Assembly: GCF_947493425.1 (NCBI RefSeq)
Contig: NZ_CANLRP010000082.1
Coordinates: 1 to 37,634 of the forward strand
Reading direction: 5' to 3'
From: an uncultured Microscilla sp.
GTDB taxonomy: Bacteria; Bacteroidota; Bacteroidia; Cytophagales; Microscillaceae
DNA: 37,634 nt
Part shown: in pieces, positions 17,388-25,499 of the stretch
Position numbering within the stretch: position 1 is the stretch's first letter
Layout: each line of letters starts with the position of its first letter
Translations under genes and position numbers: made by a program
The notes under the pieces: model-generated
Seen by the model: the letters and a program-made list of their open reading frames with translations, nothing else
The model's database searches: none
What the model was told of the DNA's origin: nothing

Positions 17388-17391
17388 GTAT

Positions 17392-17802
17392 TTATAAATC
17401 TTCAAAACACCCTACAAAACGTATGGGTGCGCCAGGACGTGCTCCTCCTCTATAATAGCGGGTAGAGGCGTGGGCGTTGATCAATAGCAAAGCGTTGAAT
17501 GGAGGACGGTTGGGGTGATGAAGCACCGTATCAACTGTTTGCCTTAAGGCTGGATTATGAAAAAGTTTGGCTAATGCTTTGGGCAATTCCTGTTGATCTG
17601 CCAAAAATATCCCCTTGGCAAAAGCTTCATCATATTGCGGCAAATCAATGTCTTCACAAAAAAGAGACATGGCAGCTTCTTCGTCATCTTCCACTTCTTT
17701 GTCTGGTTCCAAACCAGGTGTTTGTGCTATGTACTGATCAAAATCTCTTTGATCATTAAAAAAACCTACCCAAACAAATATTTTTTCTTCTGTCATCGTC
17801 AT
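17392..17802 (-). CDS. Imm22-like immunity protein (putative)
   Basis: A 136-residue cytosolic protein. Its start, EEKIFVWVGFFNDQRDFDQY, matches what I recall of the Imm22 (DUF4284) family: a VWVG strand followed by an acidic helix with a conserved Tyr, then an acidic run (EVEDDEEAAMSLFCEDI) and YDEAF. Imm22 members are predicted immunity proteins of polymorphic toxin systems; no toxin gene is in the window. The start at 17802 (MTMTEE) was preferred over upstream MWLY since the fold starts there; 17796 is equally possible. A 58-residue peptide ORF lies 63 bp upstream on the same strand. Confidence 0.6.
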   Translation of the reverse strand: MTMTEEKIFVWVGFFNDQRDFDQYIAQTPGLEPDKEVEDDEEAAMSLFCEDIDLPQYDEAFAKGIFLADQQELPKALAKLFHNPALRQTVDTVLHHPNRPPFNALLLINAHASTRYYRGGARPGAPIRFVGCFEDL

Positions 17803-17865
17803 CAAAAAAAATCCCCTTACTGCATACAACCACAATAAGGGGAAACATAATGTACTTTTTAAAAT

Positions 17866-18042
17866 CTACTTTTTGTCCGACTCAACGCCATTATCATCTA
17901 ATAAACCACAGTAGAAAGCCTCGTTGCCAGCACCTGACATGCAGATGGGCGTACTTTGGTTGTCTGCCGAGGAAGTTTGAGTGGCTGCTAACGACTCTTT
18001 GTTCGTTTTGTTGTTTAGTTCGAATGTATAATTCATCTTCAT
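17866..18042 (-). CDS. 58-residue Cys-containing peptide ORF
   Basis: This short ORF runs ATG to TAG and encodes MKMNYTFELNNKTNKESLAA (residues 1-20). A Ser/Thr/Gln/Asp-rich middle follows, then TPICMSGAGNEAFYCGLLDD (31-50) and a charged tail. The shape is that of a leader (1-30) and a core with two Cys and several Ser/Thr, reminiscent of Bacteroidota ribosomal natural-product precursors whose leaders begin with LNKKT-type motifs. No modification enzyme or transporter is nearby, so this is speculative. It is 63 bp upstream of the Imm22-like gene and probably co-transcribed. The plus-strand frame over the same DNA is Cys/Phe-rich and not protein-like. Confidence 0.5.
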   Translation of the reverse strand: MKMNYTFELNNKTNKESLAATQTSSADNQSTPICMSGAGNEAFYCGLLDDNGVESDKK

Positions 18043-18128
18043 TTAGTATATATTATAGTATCAAATGATGAACCCATGTTGAGTTCAATAACTATTGCTT
18101 TGATAAAAGCAAAACCTGATAGCTATGA

Positions 18129-18150
18129 TAACTTATTTCGAAATAAGTTA
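18129..18150. repeat. 22-bp perfect palindrome
   Basis: TAACTTATTTC/GAAATAAGTTA is centred on TTCGAA with no spacer. It lies 87 bp upstream of the 58-residue peptide start and downstream of the minus-strand gene ending at 18375. Either an operator or part of a terminator. The remaining gene-free DNA (18043-18374) shows only a small TTGCTTT/AAAGCAA hairpin near 18095-18112. Confidence 0.5.
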
Positions 18151-18374
18151 AATAACCTACCAAAGATACGCACTAAAATATGAAAACGATACAAAACATC
18201 CTCATTTAGAGAAATTTCGCTAAAGTCAAACCATGTAACAAAAGTGAGCAAAAAAGCCTTTTAAATACTTTAAAGCTACTTTATTTGTTAAAACCTAACA
18301 ACTGACAAAGGTTGTTTTAGATAGTATGGAGTTTTCAAAGAATAAATACTCAATAGACAAATGTTGTTTGTTAG

Positions 18375-18863
18375 TCAATCAGATACTATAAAAAAACGCT
18401 TGCCCTCTATGCGGTAACGGGTAGTTTTTTGTTGACCATTTTCTACTTCATGAAAAGAGACTACTCCTTTTTTGTCTCTTGATAAAGTACTGGTATAGAC
18501 TGTTTTGTTGATTTTGCCATGGGTGTACAAATAACGCTGAATATTGGTGGGTTGCAGCTTTTTTTTGTGCAATGCAGTAGCACTTAAGTAAATAATTTCT
18601 CCCCCTTGGTCAGCGGTGTAATAAAAAATCACAATAGCCCTCTTTCCTGTCAACTTGGCAAACGGATATACTACTTGGTCGCCAATGGCAGCTCCTTCAG
18701 GAAATAACTTTTGTGCTTGGCGTACATCTTTGCCAGTATAGGTTTTGCCTACTTCAAGTTCGGGAACTTTGTTCAATACTTTCTTCGTGTATTCTTGTGC
18801 CTGGCTGTTAAAGCTGAGCAAACACAGGCTTGCTATCAAGTAGTATAGGTGGGTATTTCTCAT
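18375..18863 (-). CDS. Small secreted protein of unknown function
   Basis: The 162-residue product (ATG at 18863) begins with a clear Sec signal (MRNTHLYYLIASLCLLSFNS, cleavage near QAQ). The mature part is a beta-rich domain: VGKTYTGKDVRQAQKLFPEG, KRAIVIFYYTADQGGEIIYLS, ending YRIEGKRFFIVSD. I recognise no family. A longer in-frame start at 18968 would bury the signal peptide behind 35 residues and was rejected. It is likely periplasmic or exported. The gene stands alone between the peptide/Imm22 pair and the divergent hydrolase. Confidence 0.7.
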   Translation of the reverse strand: MRNTHLYYLIASLCLLSFNSQAQEYTKKVLNKVPELEVGKTYTGKDVRQAQKLFPEGAAIGDQVVYPFAKLTGKRAIVIFYYTADQGGEIIYLSATALHKKKLQPTNIQRYLYTHGKINKTVYTSTLSRDKKGVVSFHEVENGQQKTTRYRIEGKRFFIVSD

Positions 18864-19069
18864 AATATGCTGTTTTTGATGAGTAAGTAATAATGAGTAA
18901 AAATAACGAAATATAATGGTTTTCATTTGCAGTAATTCACCCACCAGGCATTTTAGCCGATAAAACACCTCCCTGAGTTTATCAACTGTCTGTTTATGTC
19001 CGCTAAATGTCCTTTTGGTATGCGCTTAAATTCCTTAGGTTTGTGTACACACATTAATTCAAATAAAAA

Positions 19070-19636
19070 ATGACTTTAAAAGAAAAAAGGCCTGCCTTGT
19101 TGGTGGTAGATATTCAAAAAGGGTTTGATGATATAGCTTATTGGGGAGGTGCGCGTAACAACCCCGATGCTGAAGAAAAAGCTGCCCAAATATTGAAAGC
19201 CTGGCGTACTGCCAACTTACCAGTTTTTATTATTCAGCATAGCTCTACTGAGCCCCAATCGTTGCTCAACCCTGCCCACCCTGGTTTTGAGCTGCAAGAT
19301 GCCTTTAAGCCTGAAGCCAATGAGTCGTTGATTGTAAAAAAGGTCAATAGTGCGTTTATTGGCACCAACTTGCAGGCTCAACTCGATGCGCAAGGCATTG
19401 ATACAGTGGTGATAGTAGGGCTCACTACCAACCACTGTGTGTCTACCACTACCCGTATGGCGGGTAATTTGGGTTACCATACCTATTTGATTGCCGACGC
19501 TACTGCTACCTTTGATCGGGTTGGAGTTAATGGAGAAAAATACAGTGCAGAAACGCTGCATCTTACTACCCTGGCAAACCTGCGCGATGAATTTGCCACA
19601 GTAATGAGTACCGCACAGCTGCTCGAAGCCTTGTAG
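19070..19636 (+). CDS. Isochorismatase-family cysteine hydrolase
   Basis: The 188-residue protein has the family catalytic triad: Asp14 in LLVVDIQKGF, Lys90/91 in LIVKKVNSAFIGT, and Cys123 in GLTTNHCVSTT, with the usual cis-peptide segment before the Cys. These cytosolic enzymes hydrolyse amides such as nicotinamide, ureido compounds or isochorismate; the sequence does not settle which. Its stop is 3 bp from the convergent flavin monooxygenase stop, with no room for a terminator between them. Confidence 0.92.
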   Translation: MTLKEKRPALLVVDIQKGFDDIAYWGGARNNPDAEEKAAQILKAWRTANLPVFIIQHSSTEPQSLLNPAHPGFELQDAFKPEANESLIVKKVNSAFIGTNLQAQLDAQGIDTVVIVGLTTNHCVSTTTRMAGNLGYHTYLIADATATFDRVGVNGEKYSAETLHLTTLANLRDEFATVMSTAQLLEAL

Positions 19637-19639
19637 TGG

Positions 19640-20983
19640 TTACAAAGCCTGAGACACTTGTTGCCTGGGCAAAACCTCCTTTTGTTTATAGTTTTTAGGC
19701 AAATGTTTTTTCAGGCTTTTTACAAAACGGTGGTAGTCTACTGTAATGGTGTGTCGTGGGGTATCTATTTGTCTGTAGTGTGGATGGGTCACCTCACGTT
19801 CGCATAATTTGGCAATGTTTTGAGGACGTTGCCATTTTCCGGCAAGCTCACGTGCCATCAATTTGCTTTGTAGCTCGGCACCTGGCCAGATGCAACCCAG
19901 TGGTTGAAACATGCCTATAAAATAAAGGTTTTGGTAGTTGGCATGAAACATTTTAAGGTACAAAGGCACCGGACCTGAGCTATAGTCTATAAAGTCTTTG
20001 TTGAAAAACGGATGTACCAATACAAAACCAGTACAGGCAATAATGGTGTCATACTCACCAAAGCTGCCATCTTTAAAATATACTGTTTTGCCCTCCAGCC
20101 GTTCAATGTCTCCTTTGGGCGTTACTTTACCGTGCCGGATTTTGTACAATAATTCACTGTTAACTGTAGGGTGGGTTGCCCCAAACCGAGTAGTAGGTTT
20201 AGGCAGCCCATATTTTTCGTTTGCCCCAATCATTAGGCTAATCATCAAGTCTGACAGGCGGGTGCGTAACCAAGTAGGCAGCCAATAAGTACGTGCCCCA
20301 AATACATCGGTGGGCACTCCCATCACAAACTTAGGGATGATGCGATACCCCCGGCGCCAGCTAATACTGGTGTGCTCGCTCACCCGGCTGGTTTCTACAG
20401 CTACATCGCACGCCGAATTGCCTCCACCAATGACCAATACTTTTTTATCTCTGAAGGGATCCGCTTTTTTGTAATTGTGGGAGTGAATAAACTCACCCGC
20501 AAACTCGCCCGGATAGTCAGGGTAGCGTGGTTGCCAATGATGTCCGTTGCACACCACCAAATCGCTGAATACTTCGGTGCGGGTTTGCCCTTGTTGCTCA
20601 ATGGTTACTTGCCAGGTGTTATTGTCTATGCGTTCGCAATGCTTGACCATTGTGTCAAACTCTATATGGTTGTATAAACCAAAGTGGTGGGCATACGCCT
20701 GAAAGTAGCGCCTTAGTTCATCGTGTGAGGGGTAGTCGGCAACACCAGGGTCAAAATCATCGAAGGTAAAATCTTCATATTGAGACAAAGTTTTAGAACT
20801 AATAATATGGGTAGTTTCAAACACACTGGAATGACTCTCATTTTCATTAAAGATCCAGTTTCCTCCTACTTCCTGGTTTCTGTCATAAGCTACTGCGTTC
20901 AGCCCCTCATCCAGCAGGTTTTTAAGCGCTGTAATGCCCGAAGGTCCAGCACCGATTACACAAATGCGTTTTTGATGGCTCAT
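19640..20983 (-). CDS. Flavin-containing monooxygenase
   Basis: A 447-residue class B flavoprotein monooxygenase. The FAD-binding motif is VIGAGPSGITAL (Gly11-Gly16). The FMO signature FAGEFIHSHNY (161-171, FxGxxxHxxxY) is intact, and the NADPH-binding motif is VIGGGNSACDVA (Gly186-188). The C-terminal IACTGF and the long insert with WLPTWLRTRLSDLM fit FMO-like proteins that oxygenate soft N or S atoms. Cytosolic or membrane-associated. It is divergent from a TetR gene with two operator-like palindromes in between, so expression is probably repressed by that TetR and induced by its ligand. Confidence 0.93.
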   Translation of the reverse strand: MSHQKRICVIGAGPSGITALKNLLDEGLNAVAYDRNQEVGGNWIFNENESHSSVFETTHIISSKTLSQYEDFTFDDFDPGVADYPSHDELRRYFQAYAHHFGLYNHIEFDTMVKHCERIDNNTWQVTIEQQGQTRTEVFSDLVVCNGHHWQPRYPDYPGEFAGEFIHSHNYKKADPFRDKKVLVIGGGNSACDVAVETSRVSEHTSISWRRGYRIIPKFVMGVPTDVFGARTYWLPTWLRTRLSDLMISLMIGANEKYGLPKPTTRFGATHPTVNSELLYKIRHGKVTPKGDIERLEGKTVYFKDGSFGEYDTIIACTGFVLVHPFFNKDFIDYSSGPVPLYLKMFHANYQNLYFIGMFQPLGCIWPGAELQSKLMARELAGKWQRPQNIAKLCEREVTHPHYRQIDTPRHTITVDYHRFVKSLKKHLPKNYKQKEVLPRQQVSQAL

Positions 20984-21015
20984 TATTTTTTTTTAATAAT
21001 TGGGAGATTTATAAA

Positions 21016-21033
21016 AATGACAACCTTGTCACT
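21016..21033. promoter_or_regulatory. Operator-like palindrome 1 (FMO/TetR)
   Basis: TGACAACCTTGTCA at 21018-21031 fits TGACA-N4-TGTCA and lies 35 bp upstream of the FMO start. It pairs with a second site 35 bp away. Probable binding site of the divergent TetR protein; inferred from symmetry and position. Confidence 0.6.
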
Positions 21034-21048
21034 TTTACAATATACAAT

Positions 21049-21070
21049 AAAATGACAGGGTTGTCATTTT
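21049..21070. promoter_or_regulatory. Operator-like palindrome 2 (FMO/TetR)
   Basis: AAAATGACA-GGGT-TGTCATTTT is a 9-bp-arm palindrome sharing TGACA-N4-TGTCA with site 1. It is 44 bp before the TetR ATG, so one repressor could control both directions. Confidence 0.65.
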
Positions 21071-21113
21071 TTTTATTACCTTTCTTTGGTATGTGTCCAA
21101 AATACATCACAGT

Positions 21114-21728
21114 ATGAACAAAAGACTACAAAACAAGCAACAAAACGACGCTGCTATTATGCAGGCAGCTATTACCCTTTTTGCCCACAAGGGCATGGAA
21201 ACTACTACTATAGGCGATATTGTAGCGACTAGTGGACTGGCAAGGGGTACTTTTTATAATTATTATAAGAGTAAAGCCGAAATATGGGACAAGCTGGTCA
21301 ATCAGTTGGTAACACGAGTAAATGATACGCTCAAAACCCAGCGCCAAGGAGCCAAAACTGCTTATGAGTTTGTATATGACGCGTTTATAGGATATGCTCA
21401 GGTGCTTTTGCAGCCATTGGTGCTCCCGCTCATTATTAAAAACCAAGCCGCTTTCCGTAACAGCTTGTTTGCCAGCAATTCCTTAAGTTCTATTTACAAA
21501 GACCTGGAAAACGACTTAAAAAATGCCCCTTTCTTTCAAAACCTTGTCCCACAACAATACCGAATGATAAGTTATGCCATGGTGGGCAGTGGGTTGGAGG
21601 TAATGATTCAATTGTTTGGTCAAAATGAGGAGCTGACTGTAGAAGAAGCAGGGCGTTTTTTTACCGAGCTTTTTTTGGGAGGGATAGCCAACCTTAGGAA
21701 TGGTGAGAAATTAAATTACCATTCTTGA
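21114..21728 (+). CDS. TetR-family regulator with an element-derived C-terminus
   Basis: A 204-residue TetR protein. Its DNA-binding domain is IMQAAITLFAHKGMETTTIG, then the helix-turn-helix DIVATSGLARGTFYNYYKSK. The C-terminal helical ligand domain follows. ATG at 21114 is preferred over the GTG at 21093. The gene is divergent from the flavin monooxygenase and probably represses it through the two TGACA-N4-TGTCA sites. The last residues (from about RNGEKLNYHS) and the stop codon lie inside a 159-bp mobile repeat. Removing the repeat and one TTA copy gives GIANLSKSVKTTDDD then TGA in the same frame, likely the original ending. The core domain is intact. Confidence 0.88.
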   Translation: MNKRLQNKQQNDAAIMQAAITLFAHKGMETTTIGDIVATSGLARGTFYNYYKSKAEIWDKLVNQLVTRVNDTLKTQRQGAKTAYEFVYDAFIGYAQVLLQPLVLPLIIKNQAAFRNSLFASNSLSSIYKDLENDLKNAPFFQNLVPQQYRMISYAMVGSGLEVMIQLFGQNEELTVEEAGRFFTELFLGGIANLRNGEKLNYHS

Positions 21729-21858
21729 GGTAGAAGTTTTGTTTTGAGACGAGGCTATTTTTTGCGCCCATAGCAGCGCTACGGGCAATAAAAATAACGA
21801 AGTATCAAGGCGAAAGATCACCTCTCAGAGTGTAAATTTATTTTTGAACAATTCCTTA
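21694..21858. mobile_element. 159-bp palindromic element, copy 1
   Basis: The element is 21697-21855, ends GGAAT/ATTCC, flanked by TTA on both sides (21694-21696, 21856-21858). The two halves align as one long imperfect inverted repeat around CATAGCAGCGCTACG. It matches the copy at 25338-25496 with 3 differences in 159 bp. No ORF inside. It starts within the TetR gene and supplies its stop codon. Confidence 0.85.
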
Positions 21859-22000
21859 GTAAATCGGTTAAAACTACAGATGATGATTGAAATAATCTTA
21901 CAAATTTCATTCGCATCAACTTTTATGAAAATCTTAATTGCTATCAACTGATTCATTGGTAGTTTAACGGTTCCTTCAAAAGTTTACCGTTCAAACTTCT

Positions 22001-22366
22001 TTAGGAATGATAAAAAAATTACTTTCCCAAGTTTGTTTTTTGGCACAAGTTTACCCTTGTACTTGATTAGCATCAGGTCTTTAGTGGCATTTATCCGTTC
22101 ATTTCCCCGAATCAAGTTCGGGATCATGGATTTTCTTTAGGCAAAAAAGCCCACCGCTGTAGTCTGTTTTACCTAAGTTTAAATTGCAGATTCTCAACGA
22201 ATTAAACTCGCTTCGCTCAAACAGTAATTCGTTGCCCTCCGGGACGAATCCGCAATTTAAACTCTTAACGGTAACAGACTAAGGCGGAATGCCAAGTTGA
22301 CTTTAGTCCAACTACTACCTATGCCAATTTTTAAAGTCTGGGAATTAATTATTTCTTTATCCCTTA
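22001..22366. mobile_element. Possible 360-bp nested palindromic element
   Basis: TTA flanks a stretch (22004-22363) whose ends are imperfect inverted repeats: GGAATGATAAAAAAATTAC on the left versus, on the reversed right, GGGATAAAGAAATAATTAA. Both continue TCCCA and then TTGGCA. An inner hairpin has arms at 22161-22194 and 22247-22280 (AGTCTGTT, GTTTAAATTGC) and an inmost CAACGAATTA/TAATTCGTTG. It also contains the CCCCGAA/TTCGGG hairpin at 22104-22123. No ORF. The outer boundary is less certain than for the 159-bp copies. Confidence 0.5.
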
Positions 22367-22856
22367 ACTGAAATGATCTCTCTTTCCCATTAATTAACCC
22401 AAGTTGCAGCATATAAACTGTAAAAGCTTAGCTTCCAATTATCTGTATATTTCAGGTACGAATATAACTGACGCTTGACGCTTGTACCTCGCAACTTCAA
22501 TTAATTAGGCGTTTTACTCATGCTTTGTTTTTCTTAATCTTTACCCTTTCAGAGAGGAGGTTCAATACATTTTTTATTCAAACAATGCTTCCTTTCCAAC
22601 ATTCACCCTTCTCCTTCTGTATTGTATGAATAAAATACTTAAGTGTATAAATATTCTACGATTGTTTTTTTATTGATAAAGGGTCTTGTTTGTTTTTTTT
22701 GACCATCCCCTCCCGAATATTTCGTGTATTTTAAATACTAAATTATCTTGTGTTGATACTCTATTTACCAATCAAGTGTAAAAATTAACGCATTCATAAG
22801 ATGTTTGCTACCTTGCCACAATATTTTAAACTTTTGTTAAATTTGAAATCAAACTT
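22367..22856. other. Upstream region of the C10 protease
   Basis: Gene-free and AT-rich. Possible -7 boxes are TACCTTGC (22809-22816) and TAAATTTG (22838-22845), the latter only 12 bp before the start codon, so I cannot choose. Nothing else is evident. Confidence 0.35.
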
Positions 22857-25019
22857 ATGAGACGCAAAAACATTTTTGTACTATTATGCAGTATATTATT
22901 ATTGGCAAGTACAACAATAAGGGCGCAGAGTGTATCGGAAAAGGAAGCAAAACTGGTCGCTAAAAACTATTATTCAAACAATTTATGGACAAAAAATCAA
23001 GAGGCTCATTTTACAGTTACCAACATTCGGTCTGAGCTCAACCCTCAAGGGCAGGTGATGTTTTATATACTACAAATAAACAACACTGGATTTATGATTG
23101 TTGCCAACGACAAACGTGTTCCGGCAATATTGGCCCACGGTAAAACTGGAGGCGAAGATTTTAAAAACTTTGAAAGTCCAGAAATTCGCTATTTACTCAA
23201 TCGGTACAAAAAACAAATTGCTTGCATCAAAGCTTCAAAAGCAAAGGCTACCCAAGCAACCGCCAAACAGTGGAATACGTTGCTTCATAGCTCAAGGGAA
23301 AGCAAAGAAATTCCCTCTGAGGTAATTGTAGCACCATTGACTACTACCAAGTGGAACCAAATGGGGTATTATAACGACGCTGTACCCAACAACTACCCTA
23401 CGGGTTGTGTACCTACAGCTATTTCTCAGTTTTTGCGTTACCACGGTACCCCTACCAAAGCCACGGGAACAAACTACTACAAAGTATCAATAAGCCAGAC
23501 CAAACATTGGTTGGATCTTGAGCAAAAAGAACATAACTGGGAAGCAATGCCCAATGTATTGAATAGCCCCAATAAAGATGTAGCTGACTTGATGCTTTAT
23601 GTAGGCGCATCACTCAATGCACACTATGATCAAGGCAATACAGGTGTGCATGAGCATCGCATAGCCGAAGGACTGCAGCAGCATTGGGGGTATGCCAACA
23701 CAGGGCTTATTCCACGGGCAGATTATAACGACCAGGATTGGGCAAATATGATGAAGGCTTCACTAGACAAATCATACCCTGTGGTGTATGTAGGCTACGA
23801 CGATGCGGGTGGACATACCTGGTTGGTGGATGGTTACAGTGATGACGAATATTTTCACATGAATTGGGGTTGGGGGGGTGCCTGTGATGGTTGGTTCTCG
23901 CTTAATGACTTGACTAACTGTTTTGACTGGACGTTTGACATCAACGAAAAAATTATTCTGAATACTCCCAACGCTGAACCAATCTGGGCAGATTTGACCA
24001 TAGAAAATCTGCATTTACAAGACACGGTTGTAGCAGGCGACAGGTTGGCGATAAACTTTGACCTCAAAAATATTGGAGATGCTTATACCAACCGAGGATT
24101 TAGGCTTAATTACTATTTCTCTTCTGAGCCCGTACTTAACCCTGACTCATCCGCAGTATTTCAGGCGTGGAGCAGCAAAAATATTACCAAACCTATGCCT
24201 TTCAGAAGTGAAAAATCATTGAGTATAAGCGGCACTATCAACGAAGAACTGACAGCGGGCACATATTACTTCATTGTAGTAATTGATGAAAAAGATGATA
24301 TTATTGAAAGCAACGAAAACAACACTTTTGTTCAGGCTGTGTATGTCAAAGAAAAAGACGTAGTGGTTGATCCTCAAAGTACCGATTTGATAGTTAACTC
24401 AATAGGAGGTACACCTAGTCGGGTACAAGCAGGTAAAAAAATATCTTATGCTTATGGCAGGGTTCAAAATCAGGGAACTGTAAAATCGGTGGCTACTACT
24501 CTAAAGTATTACATTTCTGCACAAACCACTTTCGACTCTACTGCTGTATTTTTGGGCGAAAAAGAAATGAGTGCACTGAACGGCGGAGCAAGCCGCTACT
24601 ATACTGTTTATGGTATCACCGTTCCTGAAAACACTCCAGCCGGCGATTATTACTTATTATTTTGGGCAGATGCCAATGATGTACAGCCAGAAATAGATGA
24701 AACCAACAACGTAAAAGCCAGTCGAAAGATCAAGGTTACTACTCCCACAAGCAGAACATCGAAGAATATTCAGGCACAAATACAGGTGTACCCCAGCCCG
24801 GCTCAAAACACATTAAAGATAAATTTGGGTGGAGTAAAGGTTCAAAATATAAGCGTTTACACGCTAAACGGTGTATTTCAACGAAGTATAAATGCTGTTG
24901 CGCAACAAGATGGTACAATAACATATGATACTTCAGGTTTGAAAGAAGGAACTTATCTAATCAACATAAGTTTAACTAATGGACAAAAAATCATCAAACG
25001 CTTTCTGGTGTTTAAATAG
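22857..25019 (+). CDS. C10-family (streptopain-like) cysteine protease with T9SS tail
   Basis: A 720-residue secreted protease. Signal peptide about 1-23; a Spi-like propeptide (EKEAKLVAKNYYSNN) reaches about 150. The catalytic C10 domain (about 155-370) has Cys184 in NYPTGCVPTAISQFLRYHG and His320 in AGGHTWLVDGYSDD, then HMNWGWGGACDGWF. Two CARDB-type beta domains follow (about 375-500, 510-625; DLIVNSI...NNVKASRKI). The type IX secretion C-terminal domain (about 643-720) starts VYPSPAQNTLKINL. It should be exported to the surface or medium and digest proteins. The gene is bracketed by direct copies of a 159-bp mobile repeat and is probably monocistronic. Confidence 0.93.
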   Translation: MRRKNIFVLLCSILLLASTTIRAQSVSEKEAKLVAKNYYSNNLWTKNQEAHFTVTNIRSELNPQGQVMFYILQINNTGFMIVANDKRVPAILAHGKTGGEDFKNFESPEIRYLLNRYKKQIACIKASKAKATQATAKQWNTLLHSSRESKEIPSEVIVAPLTTTKWNQMGYYNDAVPNNYPTGCVPTAISQFLRYHGTPTKATGTNYYKVSISQTKHWLDLEQKEHNWEAMPNVLNSPNKDVADLMLYVGASLNAHYDQGNTGVHEHRIAEGLQQHWGYANTGLIPRADYNDQDWANMMKASLDKSYPVVYVGYDDAGGHTWLVDGYSDDEYFHMNWGWGGACDGWFSLNDLTNCFDWTFDINEKIILNTPNAEPIWADLTIENLHLQDTVVAGDRLAINFDLKNIGDAYTNRGFRLNYYFSSEPVLNPDSSAVFQAWSSKNITKPMPFRSEKSLSISGTINEELTAGTYYFIVVIDEKDDIIESNENNTFVQAVYVKEKDVVVDPQSTDLIVNSIGGTPSRVQAGKKISYAYGRVQNQGTVKSVATTLKYYISAQTTFDSTAVFLGEKEMSALNGGASRYYTVYGITVPENTPAGDYYLLFWADANDVQPEIDETNNVKASRKIKVTTPTSRTSKNIQAQIQVYPSPAQNTLKINLGGVKVQNISVYTLNGVFQRSINAVAQQDGTITYDTSGLKEGTYLINISLTNGQKIIKRFLVFK

Positions 25020-25031
25020 TAGTTATCTTGC

Positions 25032-25195
25032 TTAGTAATGTTGCCGAAATAATGTCAGCAAATTTAAGTAAATATTTTTTCGCTAGACAAGGCGAAAAAT
25101 CGGCTAATAGCAGCGCTATTCGGCTATTTTTCAACGATGTATAGCGACTAAAATATACAGTTAAAATGGGGAAGTTATTTTGACTGCATTACTTA
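25032..25195. mobile_element. 158-bp palindromic element, related copy 3
   Basis: The element is 25035-25192 (ends GTAATG/CATTAC), flanked by TTA (25032-25034 and 25193-25195). If the ends are taken as TAATG/CATTA the duplication is CTTAG. Its two halves form an imperfect inverted repeat around AATAGCAGCGCTATT. It shares AGACAAGGC, TAGCAGCGCTA and TTTTTcAACGA with the 159-bp copies but is diverged from them. It lies 15 bp after the protease stop and may act as its terminator. Confidence 0.7.
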
Positions 25196-25215
25196 GTGAT
25201 GTGTTCGTAATAACT

Positions 25216-25240
25216 GTCAATTTTTACAGTAAAAATTGAC
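25216..25240. repeat. Hairpin after the protease gene
   Basis: GTCAATTTTTA/TAAAAATTGAC, 11-bp perfect arms, 3-bp loop. Not followed by a T run; role unclear. Confidence 0.4.
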
Positions 25241-25281
25241 ATTTACATTGCCCAAGTTTCTTTATGCTGGGTTAACTCAAG

Positions 25282-25318
25282 CCTTGAAAAAAACACGCTT
25301 TTTTTTCAAGGTTTTTTT
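25282..25318 (+). terminator. Terminator downstream of the C10 protease
   Basis: CCTTGAAAAAA / TTTTTTCAAGG with a short loop, followed by seven T residues. Confidence 0.75.
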
Positions 25319-25334
25319 ATGAGTAAAATCTGGA

Positions 25335-25499
25335 TAAGGAATGGTGAGAAATTAAATTACCATTCTTGAGGTAGAGGTTTTGTTTTGAGACGAGGCTATT
25401 TTTTGCGCCCATAGCAGCGCTACGGGCAATAAAAATAACGAAGTATCAAGGCGAAAAATCACCCCTCAGAGTGTAAATTTATTTTTGAACAATTCCTAA
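25335..25499. mobile_element. 159-bp palindromic element, copy 2
   Basis: The element is 25338-25496 with ends GGAAT/ATTCC, flanked by TAA (25335-25337 and 25497-25499). It has the same orientation as copy 1 and differs from it at three bases. The different duplicated triplet (TAA here, TTA in copy 1) shows independent insertion events. Confidence 0.85.

Noticed and set aside
17850..18068. Plus-strand ORF of 72 codons
   Set aside because: It is Cys/Phe/Arg-rich with no family pattern and is antisense to the better-looking 58-residue peptide ORF.
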